NCBI RefSeq assembly: GCF_004310395.1
Contig: NZ_BFAX01000002.1
Location: 163,570-227,569 of the forward strand
DNA length: 64,000 nt
Source of the DNA: Methanofervidicoccus abyssi
GTDB lineage: Archaea; AGJL01; Methanococci; Methanococcales; Methanococcaceae
Reading direction: 5' to 3'
Position 1 is the first letter of the stretch. Every line of letters starts with the position of its first letter. Made by a program: the position numbers and the translations under genes. The notes under the pieces were generated by a model. It ran no database searches and had not been told where the DNA came from. It saw only the letters and a list, made by a program, of their open reading frames with translations. This document shows positions 38,960 through 48,618 of the stretch, one piece after another.

Positions 38960-39505
38960 ATGAGAAAAGAGGTTAGGATATCTGGTTTTGGAGGCCAGGG
39001 GGTCGTATTGGCAGGTGTGATACTGGGGAGAAGTGCAGCACTCTACGACGGTAAGAATGCAGTGCAGACACAATCTTATGGGCCTGAAGCGAGAGGGGGT
39101 GCCAGTAAGTCAGAGGTAGTAATATCCGAAGAGGAGATCGACTATCCTAAGGTTATAAAACCAGATGTATTGGTGTGTATGTCCCAACAGGCCTTTGATA
39201 AATACGGGAGAGATATAAAGGATGAGGGAACAGTTATTGTAGATAGGGATTTAGTTACAGTGCCTGAGAACTTCTACAATGGAAATGTGAAATTATACAA
39301 GATCCCATTTACAGATATAGCCTATAAGGATATAGGTTTAAAAATAGTGGCAAATATGGTAATGCTTGGAGCTCTAGTTAGGATAACAGGAGTAGTTTCA
39401 AAGGAAGCTATGAGAAAGGCGATATTGGACAGTGTGCCAAAGGGTACCGAGAAGAAGAACTTAATAGCATTTGAGAAGGGGTATGATTATATTAATGAAT
39501 ATTAA
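38960..39505 (+). CDS. korC: 2-oxoglutarate:ferredoxin oxidoreductase subunit gamma
   Basis: The gamma subunit of the 2-oxoacid:ferredoxin oxidoreductase. The 181-residue protein has RISGFGGQGVVLAGVILG and the QTQSYGPEARGGASKSEVV segment shared by this subunit family. Translation follows korB after 10 bases, with AGGTGAAAG before the ATG. Its end leads into AT-rich sequence and a separate gene. Confidence 0.92.
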   Translation: MRKEVRISGFGGQGVVLAGVILGRSAALYDGKNAVQTQSYGPEARGGASKSEVVISEEEIDYPKVIKPDVLVCMSQQAFDKYGRDIKDEGTVIVDRDLVTVPENFYNGNVKLYKIPFTDIAYKDIGLKIVANMVMLGALVRITGVVSKEAMRKAILDSVPKGTEKKNLIAFEKGYDYINEY

Positions 39506-39596
39506 TAAATAATGAATAAAGACTTATATAATTTATATATTTATATAATATTATATTATAATTAAAATTATAAAATATTTATATAAGGTGTTATAA

Positions 39597-40250
39597 ATGA
39601 AACTAAGTTCTGGATATATAATAGTAGGGGCCTATGCAGATAAGATAAGACGTACCCTTTTTGCCCAGTTAAAAGATTCTATAAAGAATAAGGAAATAGA
39701 TCCAAAGATGGTTGCTAAGGCTTCTGGAGAGTTGAATAAGTTACTATACGAAATACTTGTAAATAAACTTAAACTTGATAAGGGAGATGTAGTTAGGGTG
39801 ATGATTGAGTACGAGTTGGCTGATAGTAATGTTGTTTGGAAGTGGGATACTCTAAAGATAGAGGCATTTAAGAGAATGGCAATGGAGGAAATTAAGTCAG
39901 TGGTAGAAGATGCCATTAGTAGAATAGAGGAACTTGAGGAGATTGAAGAGATGAAATTTGAGATTGAAAAGGCCGGAAAAACTGACTTAGGAGATACAGT
40001 CTATTTTATAAAAGTAGGTGATGACTTCGCTGGAACTCTGATATTAACACCTCTGAATGGAGAGGGGTTAGTTAGAGGAGCTCTAATAAAACCTAATCCA
40101 GTTGTTATTGAGAAGATGAAGATAGAGACAGGTAAAGATCTTAAACAGGTGTTAGTTGAGGTTGTGGAACAGAAAGGAAGAGAGATTGACGAAGGGACTG
40201 CTGAAAAGATTGTAAATGAGATCAAGGGGATGATAACTATTAAGGAGTAA
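39597..40250 (+). CDS. DUF2258-like archaeal protein
   Basis: A 217-residue protein beginning MKLSSGYIIVGAYADKIRRTL, which I recall as DUF2258. The first half is helical and charged, the second half has beta structure (DTVYFIKVGDDFAGTLIL). Unknown function. AAGGTG precedes the ATG. Immediately after the TAA stop the same frame stays open for 28 codons encoding a hydrophobic helix and a KKKNR end (see findings), which may be a decayed tail or chance. Confidence 0.65.
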   Translation: MKLSSGYIIVGAYADKIRRTLFAQLKDSIKNKEIDPKMVAKASGELNKLLYEILVNKLKLDKGDVVRVMIEYELADSNVVWKWDTLKIEAFKRMAMEEIKSVVEDAISRIEELEEIEEMKFEIEKAGKTDLGDTVYFIKVGDDFAGTLILTPLNGEGLVRGALIKPNPVVIEKMKIETGKDLKQVLVEVVEQKGREIDEGTAEKIVNEIKGMITIKE

Positions 40251-40603
40251 ATATTTTTAATTTTTCTCAGTTTGGTTTCAACTATAATAGGAATATGTCT
40301 CTTATTTGGAGAAGTCGTTAAAAAGAAGAATAGATAGAAATCCTTCTATCTGCTTATAAATCTTGAGAAAGAGAATTGCCTTAAATACAAACTGTTGGAT
40401 ATCGCTTATACTATCTCAGAATTTTCGTTTTTATCTAGGTGTTCAGGGAGATTCTTGGATATTCAATGATTTATTCATTTTTTTATTTTTATTATTCTTT
40501 TATTCACATTTTTGATGATAACTGAGGTTTCAATAAAAATAATTATTATTATAAAATTTTATTTTGGGATATACTCCACTCTCCTTATAATTCCCTCTCT
40601 TTT
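40251..40603. other. 353-bp spacer between convergent genes
   Basis: Bases 40251-40337 form a 28-codon hydrophobic extension in frame with the preceding gene. A segment at about 40437 (GTGTTCAGGGAGATTCTTGG) recurs in degenerate form elsewhere in the window. No intact gene. Confidence 0.45.
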
Positions 40604-42220
40604 TTACTCCAACAATGAATACCTCCTAATTACAAACTCTCTATCCAAGGATGAGAGAAAACTTCCTAACTTAGGTCCGTAATTCTTACCTAGGAGTATC
40701 CTGTAGGATGCCAAAAAGGCCTCCCTCGGATTTAATCCTATTTCCTTTGCAGTACTGTATATAAGCTCATGGATAAGGAGTCCCTGGAACTCAATATCTT
40801 TCAGTTTATCTCTAAATACATTTATCCATTCTTTCTGTTTTTCACTTAATTTATTGTATTCCTTTATAGCTTCTTCAAGAGGAATTATGTTCAGTACTTC
40901 TCCATATTTTAATGCCCAATTTCTAGCCATGTAGAGTCTATTTTTTAATCTCTCAAAGTCGTAGTCATCTATGTTATCCACAGGATAATTATTTCTCTTT
41001 AGAATATCCAGCACCTTCTCCATATCTATCTCTTCTCTATCTTCCCTGTAGGCTATCTGGGATATAACTGCACAGAATCTGTAGGGCACCTGGAGTGGTA
41101 GTTTCTCTGGTATCCTTGGAGTAGATAGCTGATATATTCTTATCTTGTCCTTTTCATCTTCTTTTAATTCCTCACCATTTTCCAATCTTTTTATTAACTC
41201 AAAGTAGTTCCTCTCTAACTGGTCGTAATCTTCTGTAAGGTTAGGTATAGATTTTAGATCGAAGTCTATATGCTTTGAAGGCTTGCTCCTAAGTATGAGA
41301 TATCTTAAAACCTCTGGATGGCATATATTTAGCCAGTCCTTAACTGCAAATACTACTCCAGAAGATGATGACATAGGCACTGCCTTTTCTCCCACCTTTA
41401 ACTGTATCCACTCGTAGATTACCTTCTCGGGAGGCTGATAGTTGTATACCTCCCTGGTTATCTTTATCCCCGTATCGTAAGATCCTCCGGAGGTTCCATG
41501 ATCCTTGCCCATAGGCTCTACTGTAACCTCGAATATACTCCACCTTGCAGGCCAGTCTACCCTCCAAGGTAGTTTCACCCTACCTTTAAATGGTTCCACT
41601 GTATTTCTGTGTCCGCAGGAGCAGAGGTATTCAACAGTTTTCTCCTCCTGGTCGTAATCTATTACCTTAGTAGTGCTTAATTTACCACAGTTTTCACATA
41701 TAACAGTTAGAGGATACCAGTCCTCAGGGAGGGGATCACTCCTGTACTTGTTAAGTATCTCCCTTATCTTGTTCCTGTTCTCTAACGCCAGTATAATGGC
41801 TTCGTCGTAGATTCCTTCCTTGTAGCACCTATCTGCATAGTAGATTGTCATCTCTATACCTAAATCATCTAAACTCTCTAAGAACGGTCTTAAAAAGTGT
41901 TGGGCATAACTTTCACAACAACCTTCGGGACAGGGTATCTCACTTAGGGGCATACCTACGTATCTCTCGTAACTCTCAGGTAGGAAAGGATATACCTTTC
42001 TAAGGGGATCATAGGTGTCTCCTATGAATATAAGTTCTCCCTTTACTCCCTGGTTTAGAAGCCCTCTGTAAATGGCATCTGCAGTGATTACCTCTCTTGC
42101 ATTCCCTATGTGTATATGTCCTGAAGGGGTTATACCACAGGCTACAACGTACTTCTCAAGATTTTCCCTCTTCTTAATTACCCTCTTTGCAGTAGTATCT
42201 GCCCAGTGCAAAGACTCCAC
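40604..42220 (-). CDS. lysS: Lysyl-tRNA synthetase, class I
   Basis: Charges tRNA-Lys; the class I form is typical of most euryarchaea. The 538-residue protein has the HIGH-type motif [11 protein letters not shown], a zinc-ribbon-like pair (CENCG ... CSCG), a KMSKS-type loop PMSSSSG and the helical anticodon-binding C-terminus. It lies 12 bases after purA on the same strand and probably shares its transcript. Length is normal. Confidence 0.95.
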   Translation of the reverse strand: MESLHWADTTAKRVIKKRENLEKYVVACGITPSGHIHIGNAREVITADAIYRGLLNQGVKGELIFIGDTYDPLRKVYPFLPESYERYVGMPLSEIPCPEGCCESYAQHFLRPFLESLDDLGIEMTIYYADRCYKEGIYDEAIILALENRNKIREILNKYRSDPLPEDWYPLTVICENCGKLSTTKVIDYDQEEKTVEYLCSCGHRNTVEPFKGRVKLPWRVDWPARWSIFEVTVEPMGKDHGTSGGSYDTGIKITREVYNYQPPEKVIYEWIQLKVGEKAVPMSSSSGVVFAVKDWLNICHPEVLRYLILRSKPSKHIDFDLKSIPNLTEDYDQLERNYFELIKRLENGEELKEDEKDKIRIYQLSTPRIPEKLPLQVPYRFCAVISQIAYREDREEIDMEKVLDILKRNNYPVDNIDDYDFERLKNRLYMARNWALKYGEVLNIIPLEEAIKEYNKLSEKQKEWINVFRDKLKDIEFQGLLIHELIYSTAKEIGLNPREAFLASYRILLGKNYGPKLGSFLSSLDREFVIRRYSLLE

Positions 42221-42232
42221 CTTCTTTTTATT

Positions 42233-43246
42233 TTATTCTCTTCTATCAATAGTTTGATGTAATTCAGGTCCGGTAGAGACGAGGGTCACAGGGACACCGG
42301 TCTCTTCCTCTATCTTTTCTATAAAACTCTTTCCCTTCTCGGAGAGATCCTCGTACCTTGTAATACCATAACATCTCCTGTCATACTTGTCTAAACAGGT
42401 AATCGCTATCTGGGTAGCACCGTTTAACCTACAGACTCTCCTAGCCAGTTTATAGTCGAAGTAGCCCACTCTCCTTCTACGTCCAGTGACTGTCCCATAC
42501 TCTACGAGGTTCAGCCTTTCAGCCTCTTCGATGGGCATCTCTGTGGGAAAAGGACCTTCTCCTACCCTTGTTGGATAGGATTTAAAGACAACTATAACTT
42601 CATCTACTCTTGTGGGCCCTATCCCCACATCTGCTGCAAAGGAGGAAGCTGTTGTATCTTTGGAAGTTACATAAGGATAGGTCCCGTGGTAGAGAGAGAG
42701 TAAAGTACCTTGGGTACCTTCTATTAGAACATTTTCTCCTCTATCTAAGGCCTCGTTTATTCTCTCAGAAACATCTCCAAGGTAAGGTTTTAGGGATTCT
42801 ACATCCTTGGCAAGTTTCAATACTCTCATAACTCTATCTACATTTGCAGGACCACAACCTGTCCCAGTGGTACCTATCTCTTTAGCTAGATGATTGTCAG
42901 ATCTATCTATCTCCCTGTGTCTACTCTCTATAATACCACAGTTGTAATCTACTATTAATCTCTCTCCTACCCTGAACTCATTAAGCATTTCTATTTCCTT
43001 TAAAAGAACTTCTGGATCTACCAGCACCCCAGCCCCAATAGCCAGTATAGAAGCCCTATTGGGAAACCCTGTAGGAACCATCCTTATACCGTATTTTTTA
43101 CCGTTTACCTCTACAGTATGTCCTGCATTTGGGCCTACTCCTCCTCTTGCTACAATAGAAGGGTTATCTTTACTACATAGGTAACTGATGATTTTACCTT
43201 TACCTTCATCTCCCCACTGACCACCTACAACTATTGTGCATGTCAT
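42233..43246 (-). CDS. purA: Adenylosuccinate synthetase (archaeal short form)
   Basis: Makes adenylosuccinate from IMP, aspartate and GTP in AMP synthesis. The 337-residue protein begins with the P-loop [18 protein letters not shown] and has [38 protein letters not shown] and [12 protein letters not shown]. It lacks segments present in the ~430-residue bacterial enzyme, as archaeal thermophilic forms do. A 17-base inverted repeat lies about 100 bases upstream (43348-43364). Confidence 0.95.
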   Translation of the reverse strand: MTCTIVVGGQWGDEGKGKIISYLCSKDNPSIVARGGVGPNAGHTVEVNGKKYGIRMVPTGFPNRASILAIGAGVLVDPEVLLKEIEMLNEFRVGERLIVDYNCGIIESRHREIDRSDNHLAKEIGTTGTGCGPANVDRVMRVLKLAKDVESLKPYLGDVSERINEALDRGENVLIEGTQGTLLSLYHGTYPYVTSKDTTASSFAADVGIGPTRVDEVIVVFKSYPTRVGEGPFPTEMPIEEAERLNLVEYGTVTGRRRRVGYFDYKLARRVCRLNGATQIAITCLDKYDRRCYGITRYEDLSEKGKSFIEKIEEETGVPVTLVSTGPELHQTIDRRE

Positions 43247-43347
43247 TCACTAACCTCCTTAAAATTTAACCTTAACCTATTTGGTTAATAAATTTATTTA
43301 AAGATTACTGTTATATAACTAGAATAATTATATCGTGGCCATGGACA

Positions 43348-43364
43348 AATTATCGACGATAATT
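43348..43364. promoter_or_regulatory. 17-bp inverted repeat between divergent purA and ferredoxin genes
   Basis: AATTATCG, one central A, then CGATAATT: a perfect dyad of 8+1+8 bases. It lies about 100 bases before purA (minus) and 145 bases before the ferredoxin gene (plus), where a shared operator would be placed. The regulator is unknown. AT-rich surroundings raise the chance of accidental dyads, but the CG core makes this less likely. Confidence 0.4.
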
Positions 43365-43509
43365 AATTTATTAAAAAAATTAATTTATTAAAATTTATTA
43401 AAAAATAATAATAAAAATTGTTAAATGATAAAAATAATTTATACGAATAAATGTTATAGGCTATATTCATAAACACTTGAAAGAATATGTAAGAAACCTA
43501 TGTGATAAT

Positions 43510-43674
43510 ATGAGAATAAACTACGAGAGATGTGGATACTGTGGAGCCTGTGTAGGGGTATGTAAAAGTATGGCTATAGAGTTGATAGAGAATAGAGTTG
43601 TTATATACGAGGATAGATGTAAAAGATGTAAAGCATGTATAATAGTCTGTCCATTAAAGGCATTGGAGGAATAA
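43510..43674 (+). CDS. Two-cluster ferredoxin, partner of geranylgeranyl reductase
   Basis: A 54-residue ferredoxin with two [4Fe-4S] motifs: [13 protein letters not shown] and [12 protein letters not shown]. The ATG at 43510 follows GTGATA; an in-frame TTG at 43477 would add 11 residues with a stray cysteine. Its stop is one base before the reductase ATG, so the two are translationally linked. In Methanosarcina a ferredoxin encoded next to geranylgeranyl reductase is reported to be its electron donor, and the same role is inferred here. Confidence 0.88.
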   Translation: MRINYERCGYCGACVGVCKSMAIELIENRVVIYEDRCKRCKACIIVCPLKALEE

Positions 43675-43675
43675 C

Positions 43676-44854
43676 ATGAGGTGGATATTGAAAGATGAAT
43701 ACGATGTTGTAGTCGTAGGTGCAGGGCCTGCAGGAAGTATGGCATCCTATTACGCCTCTAAAAATGGAGTAAAAACATTACTTGTGGAGAAATCCCAGGA
43801 AATAGGGGAACCTGTAAGGTGTGCAGAGGCTATACCAAAGTTGGAGGAGTTCAACATACCTCTCAGTGAAGAATTTGTAAGAAGTTATATAAAGGGAGGT
43901 TATCTCATAGCACCTAACGGGAAGAAGGTAGAGATTAGAGGGAGTAAGACAGAGGGATACGTTGTAGAGAGGAAGATATTCGATAAGTACCTAGCTATAA
44001 GGAGTGCAAAGGTTGGAACCAAGATAGCAGTTAAAAGTAGGGTGGTAGATCTATATCCATACAAAGATGGGTTTAAAGTTAAAGTTATCCATCTGGGGGA
44101 GGAATATACTGTAAAGACTAAAATAGTAATTGCTGCAGATGGGATGGAAAGTTCTGTAGCGGAGATGGTAGGTTTAAGGTGTAAAAAAAACCCCATGGAG
44201 GTATGCTCTTGTGCAGAATACGAGATGACAGGGGTTAAACTCCTAGACAAACATATGATGGAATTCTACTTTGGAGATCTAAGTCCAAAGGGATACGCCT
44301 GGATATTCCCAAAGGGAGATACCGCAAATGTGGGTTTAGGTGTAATAGATAAAAGTAAAAAGGCTATAGACTATCTAAACGAGTTCTTGGAACATCCTAT
44401 ACTGGAAGATAGGTTAAAGGATGCAACACCTGTAGAGTTTAAATGTGGTGGTGTCCCAGTTGGAGGTCCTATAGAAAGAACTGTAGATGATAACATTATG
44501 GTGGTTGGAGACGCCGCTGGACAGGTGAGTCCCCTAACAGGTGGAGGTATATATTTAGCTATGAGTTGTGGTTCCATAGCTGGGGAGGTGGCAAGTAAGG
44601 CTGTTAAGAAAGAGGATTACTCCAAAGAAACCCTTATGGAATATGAGAGGAGATGGAAGAAAAAGTTCTACAACACCTTAATGACAGAACTTAAGTATAA
44701 AAATATCCTACAGAAGTTAAATGAGGAAGATTTAAATATCATAGCCGAGGTTATAGACGATAAGTTAGAGGATATAGATGTAAAAAAGATAATATTTAAG
44801 GTCATAAAGAAAGCCCCTTCACTTTTAAAGTACTTCAAGGATATAATAGGATAA
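43676..44854 (+). CDS. Digeranylgeranylglycerophospholipid reductase (geranylgeranyl reductase family)
   Basis: FAD enzyme that saturates the geranylgeranyl chains of archaeal lipids. The 392-residue protein has the dinucleotide fold [18 protein letters not shown], the substrate-region motif [11 protein letters not shown] with the conserved cysteine, [24 protein letters not shown] (the conserved PxxYxWxFP-like motif) and [17 protein letters not shown]. Length is normal. The ferredoxin directly upstream probably supplies electrons. Confidence 0.93.
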   Translation: MRWILKDEYDVVVVGAGPAGSMASYYASKNGVKTLLVEKSQEIGEPVRCAEAIPKLEEFNIPLSEEFVRSYIKGGYLIAPNGKKVEIRGSKTEGYVVERKIFDKYLAIRSAKVGTKIAVKSRVVDLYPYKDGFKVKVIHLGEEYTVKTKIVIAADGMESSVAEMVGLRCKKNPMEVCSCAEYEMTGVKLLDKHMMEFYFGDLSPKGYAWIFPKGDTANVGLGVIDKSKKAIDYLNEFLEHPILEDRLKDATPVEFKCGGVPVGGPIERTVDDNIMVVGDAAGQVSPLTGGGIYLAMSCGSIAGEVASKAVKKEDYSKETLMEYERRWKKKFYNTLMTELKYKNILQKLNEEDLNIIAEVIDDKLEDIDVKKIIFKVIKKAPSLLKYFKDIIG

Positions 44855-45281
44855 AACTATCTATACAAAGGATTTTAAAAACAAAGTGTTCTCTTTTCAG
44901 TTTGGTCTCACTGTAATTATGGACAGTAGTGATAGAATTTCCTGATAGATATAGGTAATGATGATTTAATCTTATTTTACTATTTTTTATTATTTTTGAT
45001 GAATAGGATTTTTTAAATCTTTAAAAACCCTAATTCTCACCAAAAGTATAGTTTGAGAAACAACTCCTATATTCTGGATATCTCTTAATATATTGCTGTA
45101 AAATATTTATTTAGTGTTCAGAAAAGATCCCGGGGTAATATTTTTAAATTATTAGCAATAACTGTTAAGAAAATAATAATTATTAAAAATATAAAAAATA
45201 TAAAAGTTAATGTTAAAAAAGTAAAATCTTACAGCAATTTCCTGGCTAGATCTTTTATAACCTTTTCTCAGGAGGGATATT
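44855..45281. other. 427-bp spacer before moeA
   Basis: No gene. TTTTCAGTTTGGTCTCA at about 44896 resembles TTCTCAGTTTGGTTTCA at about 40264, and TAGTGTTCAGAAAAGATC at about 45113 resembles other degenerate repeats in the window. The moeA ribosome-binding site is at 45271-45277. Confidence 0.45.
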
Positions 45282-45284
45282 ATT
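45271..45284 (+). promoter_or_regulatory. Strong ribosome-binding site in front of an ATT start codon
   Basis: GGAGGGA (45271-45277) is the best ribosome-binding site in this region and is followed 4 bases later by ATT AAA AGG TTC TTA, giving the expected MKRFLKL-like MoeA N-terminus. It decides the start of moeA and indicates a non-standard start codon, unless an ATG was mis-sequenced. Confidence 0.6.
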
Positions 45285-47156
45285 AAAAGGTTCTTAAAAC
45301 TCTCAAGTGTAGAGGAAGGAAAGAGGATAGTAAAAAAATTCTTAGATAAAATAGGATGGGAAGAGATAGATCTATTAGAGGCTGTAAACAGGACACTAGC
45401 AGAAGATGTTGTTGCAGAGATAGATGTACCTCCCTTTGACAGGGCCCTTATGGATGGTTATGCTGTGAGATCTGAAGACACCTATATGGCTGATGAAGAT
45501 AACCCGGTGATACTTAAGGTTGTTGGGCGTATAAGGGCTGGAGATACTCCAAATATCCAGGTTAAAAGTGGAGAGGCTGTGGAGATAGCAACCGGGGCAC
45601 CTATACCAAAGGGCTGTGATGCTGTGATTATGGTTGAATACACAGAGAAAGAAGGAGACACTGTAAAGATATACCAGGGCGTTGCACCTCATGAGAATAT
45701 ACAGTACTGTGGTAGCGACATCATGGCTGGAGAACTTGTCCTGAGAAAAGACACAGTACTATCTCCAAGGGATATTGGGGCATTAGCAGCTATAGGAAAG
45801 AAGAAGATAAAGGTTAAGAGGAAGTTGAGGGTGGCATTGATATCTACTGGAGATGAGTTGATAGATCCTGGAAGACCTCTGGGGGAGTGTAAGATATACG
45901 ATGTTAATACTTACACCTTAGCAGCTTCTATAAGGGAGAGGGGTTGGGATTTCAAATTCTACGGCATCGTAGGAGATAAGGAAGAGGATCTTGTAAAAAC
46001 TATTAAGAGGGCTATAGAAGATAACAACGATATAGTAATCCTAAGTGGTGGTACTTCTGCGGGAAGTAGTGATCTAACTGCTAATGTAATAGAAAAATTG
46101 GGAGGAGAGATATACATCCATGGAATGAAGATAAAACCTGGTAAGCCAACTGTAATAGGTAGCATACCTGGGAAGGATGGCATCCCTAAGCTGATCGTAG
46201 GTCTCCCAGGTTATCCCACATCCTGTTTAACAGTGTTTAATGTACTCTTTGAAGGGGAGAAGAGAAGTATAAGGGGACACTTTCCACTTAGATATATATC
46301 TGCAAAGGGAAGAGTAGAATATCTACCTGTATCTGTAGTTAGGAGTAGTAAAGGGTATGCTGTTTATCCAGTCCTCAAGGGTAGTGGAGCCATCACCTCC
46401 TTAACCTACAGTGATGGATATATTGTTATAGAAGAAGGTAAGGAGATACTGGAAGACGAACCTGTGGAGGTGCACCTCTTTGGAAATATAAAGTTTGGAT
46501 TGAGTATTATAGGTAGTCACTGTATAGGTGTAGATATCATACTTAGGGAAAGCAACATCTATGCAAAGACTATCAATGTAGGTTCCATAGGAGGATTGTT
46601 GTCTATAAAGAGAGGTGAGGGAGACATTGCTGGAATACACCTACTTGGAGAGGATGGAGAGTACAATATCCCCTTCTTAGAGAAATACAAAGTTAGAGAT
46701 GCTGTACTTATTAGAGGGTATATAAGGAGACAGGGTTTTATGGTTAGAAGGGACCTTCCCTTGGAAACCTTAGAGGATATCTTAAAAAACATTGATAGAT
46801 ACAGGTTTATAAACAGAAATAAGGGTTCAGGTACAAGGATACTCTTTGATAAGTTCTTAGAGGAGAGAGGTATTGACAAAAGTAAAATAAAAGGTTATAA
46901 TATAGAGGCGAAAACCCACTCTGCAGTTGGAATGGCAGTTGCCACAGGTAGGGTAGATATAGGAGTAGGTATTGAAACTGTTGCAGAGATGTACAACTTA
47001 AGATTTATACCAATAGGTGAAGAGTACTATGATTTTCTTATTAGATCTGAAAAGTTGGAGGACGAAAATGTAATAAAATTTATTGAAACCTTGAAAAAGG
47101 TAGATCTACCCTTTAAAAAACCTTTAAACTGTGGAGAAATAATATACAGGTGTTAA
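45282..47156 (+). CDS. moeA: Molybdopterin molybdenumtransferase MoeA fused to a binding-protein domain (putative ATT start)
   Basis: Inserts Mo or W into molybdopterin, needed by formylmethanofuran dehydrogenase. The 624-residue protein has MoeA domains (N-terminal, with [12 protein letters not shown] and [14 protein letters not shown]; central MoCF domain with [23 protein letters not shown] and GLPGYPTSC) and, from about residue 405, a periplasmic-binding-protein-like domain ([29 protein letters not shown]). The 56 codons before the first ATG (45450) are needed for the family fold, and the frame is closed by TAA at 45258-45260. No ATG, GTG or TTG lies between; AGGAGGG sits correctly before ATT at 45282, so ATT seems to be the start. 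Confidence 0.88.
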   Translation: MKRFLKLSSVEEGKRIVKKFLDKIGWEEIDLLEAVNRTLAEDVVAEIDVPPFDRALMDGYAVRSEDTYMADEDNPVILKVVGRIRAGDTPNIQVKSGEAVEIATGAPIPKGCDAVIMVEYTEKEGDTVKIYQGVAPHENIQYCGSDIMAGELVLRKDTVLSPRDIGALAAIGKKKIKVKRKLRVALISTGDELIDPGRPLGECKIYDVNTYTLAASIRERGWDFKFYGIVGDKEEDLVKTIKRAIEDNNDIVILSGGTSAGSSDLTANVIEKLGGEIYIHGMKIKPGKPTVIGSIPGKDGIPKLIVGLPGYPTSCLTVFNVLFEGEKRSIRGHFPLRYISAKGRVEYLPVSVVRSSKGYAVYPVLKGSGAITSLTYSDGYIVIEEGKEILEDEPVEVHLFGNIKFGLSIIGSHCIGVDIILRESNIYAKTINVGSIGGLLSIKRGEGDIAGIHLLGEDGEYNIPFLEKYKVRDAVLIRGYIRRQGFMVRRDLPLETLEDILKNIDRYRFINRNKGSGTRILFDKFLEERGIDKSKIKGYNIEAKTHSAVGMAVATGRVDIGVGIETVAEMYNLRFIPIGEEYYDFLIRSEKLEDENVIKFIETLKKVDLPFKKPLNCGEIIYRC

Positions 47157-47368
47157 ATATCTTAGTTTTCAGCATAATTTAAAGAATATTTAATTTAAAA
47201 AAATTAAAATAAATTATAATAAAAAGTGAAAAAATAATAATATAAAAATTAAAAATAATAGAAATAACAAAAAGATGCAAAAAACCTCTTGAAAAAAGAT
47301 TTAACAGGATCCTACCTTTTTGGGTTTCTGAACACTGAGATAAAGATTAGGGAATTCCTACTGTTTAA

Positions 47369-47600
47369 GCCCAAGGTAAATACTTGGGAAATATTGAAGA
47401 GGTAAAAAAGAAATTGGAAAGAGAGATAGAGAAGATGATAGGAGGACTTAGAGGTTTAGCCCCGAGAATGTGATAAAGAAAAATATGGAAATATAGAGAC
47501 TAAGGGTAAAAATATAGTCTTTATATCAGAGTACTGGGGAAACAGAGTGGGATTTCTGTTAATCCTTTTTTACATATATTATAATAATAATTTTGATTAT
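47369..47600 (+). pseudogene. Decayed gene fragment in two frames, family not recognised
   Basis: From 47375 an open stretch reads GKYLGNIEEVKKKLEREI, then EKMIGGLRGLAPRM and a TGA at 47471-47473; shifting one base at 47472 the coding character continues as DKEKYGNIETKGKNIVF, ISEYWGNRVGF and a hydrophobic run. There is no start codon or ribosome-binding site. It looks like a C-terminal remnant with a frameshift. The ISEYWGNRVGF part resembles fragments in other spacers. Confidence 0.4.
47550..47571 (+). terminator. Small hairpin followed by T6
   Basis: GGATT (47550-47554), a TCTGTT loop and AATCC (47561-47565), then six T. It has the form of an intrinsic terminator. The same hairpin with compensating base changes occurs at 58218-58233 (AGATT/AATCT), and a related one at 10380-10396. 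The moeA stop is about 400 bases upstream, so it is probably not simply the moeA terminator. Confidence 0.4.
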
Positions 47601-47626
47601 CTTTATGTTATAATTAAAATTATTGT

Positions 47627-48412
47627 TTAATCACTGCTTTTTGTAACATCTAATACCGTATATTTTACTCTGTTGTCATCTAAAATTTTAACAACTTTTT
47701 CCGTCATCTTTCCTGTTATTAAACATACAACATCACAGCCTCTCTCACAGGCCTTAACAATACCTTCTGGTACTGCAAACCTTATATCAGGTTTTATATT
47801 TAACTTCTGAGATACTACGTAGGAAACTGTTCCCATACTTGCCACTATAGCATCCTTATTATTATCTAAAACTTTTCTTATGAGATCGTAATTTACATTT
47901 CTAGAACCACCACTTATCCGAGGAGGTATTTTTAAGACTATTACCTTTCCTTTATTCATCTCTATTATACCTTCTATGTTAGTTACGGCAATGTCTTCTC
48001 CTTTTTTACCTCCTTCTACAACTTTTGCTGTAGATGAGGTTTTAACAGTCTTTGAGGCGTGAAGTAGGCCCTTTTTCATAAATAAATATACTTTATCACC
48101 GTCTTCTATGTCTTCATAGGCGATAGCAGGCCATATATCCTTGTACCTGTATATCTCCCTATTAATCTCCTCGAGGTAATTCTTAAATTGGGATATCCAG
48201 GTTTTTAATACCCTCATACCCTTATCGGTAAGGATGTACTCTCCTCTACCTCTAGATTTTATATATCCTTTCTTAAGTAGATTTCTTATATGCTCAGATA
48301 CTCCTTGAACAGTTATCCCTAAGGCATCTGATATCTCTTTCTGTTTTATGTGGGGTTGTTTTCTTACAATCTCTGAGAGTATCTGAAGCTCTGTAATATT
48401 CCTTTTTTTCAT
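47627..48412 (-). CDS. Winged-helix transcriptional regulator with archaeal C-terminal domain
   Basis: A 261-residue protein. The N-terminal ~70 residues form a MarR/ArsR-type winged helix (QKEISDALGITVQGVSEHIRNL recognition region, then GYIKSRGRGEYILTDKG wing). The middle (about 90-165) is beta-rich, and the C-terminal ~90 residues look like a Rossmann-like ligand-binding domain (IVASMGTVSYVVSQKLNI, GCDVVCLITGKMTEKV). The ligand is unknown. GGTGGTTCT precedes the ATG. It diverges from surE, and may regulate itself or surE; inference. Confidence 0.75.
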   Translation of the reverse strand: MKKRNITELQILSEIVRKQPHIKQKEISDALGITVQGVSEHIRNLLKKGYIKSRGRGEYILTDKGMRVLKTWISQFKNYLEEINREIYRYKDIWPAIAYEDIEDGDKVYLFMKKGLLHASKTVKTSSTAKVVEGGKKGEDIAVTNIEGIIEMNKGKVIVLKIPPRISGGSRNVNYDLIRKVLDNNKDAIVASMGTVSYVVSQKLNIKPDIRFAVPEGIVKACERGCDVVCLITGKMTEKVVKILDDNRVKYTVLDVTKSSD

Positions 48413-48618
48413 AGAACCACCGTCTATAGAAGACTAAAAAAGAACGATAAAAATTTTTATAGTACTTAATACTATTTATAAAAATATATAAAATTTAATT
48501 ATCTAACGCGTATAGATTTTTACCATCCACTCTTTTTATCTAAGTTACTAACAGGAGAGAGATATATCATACGGAATGCGAGATTGTTAAATAAAGCAAA
48601 AATTATCACGGTGATCGT

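Larger units (their letters stand above)
47157..47626. other. 470-bp spacer with a decayed gene
   Basis: AT-rich at both ends, with coding remnants in the middle (47369-47600, listed separately) and a hairpin followed by T6 at 47550-47571. It lies between the convergent moeA and a winged-helix gene. Confidence 0.5.

Noticed and set aside
44930..44975. Possible C/D box RNA (GTGATAG, CTGA, ATGATGA)
   Set aside because: Box C is imperfect, the first guide would be about 5 nt and no D box follows ATGATGA.
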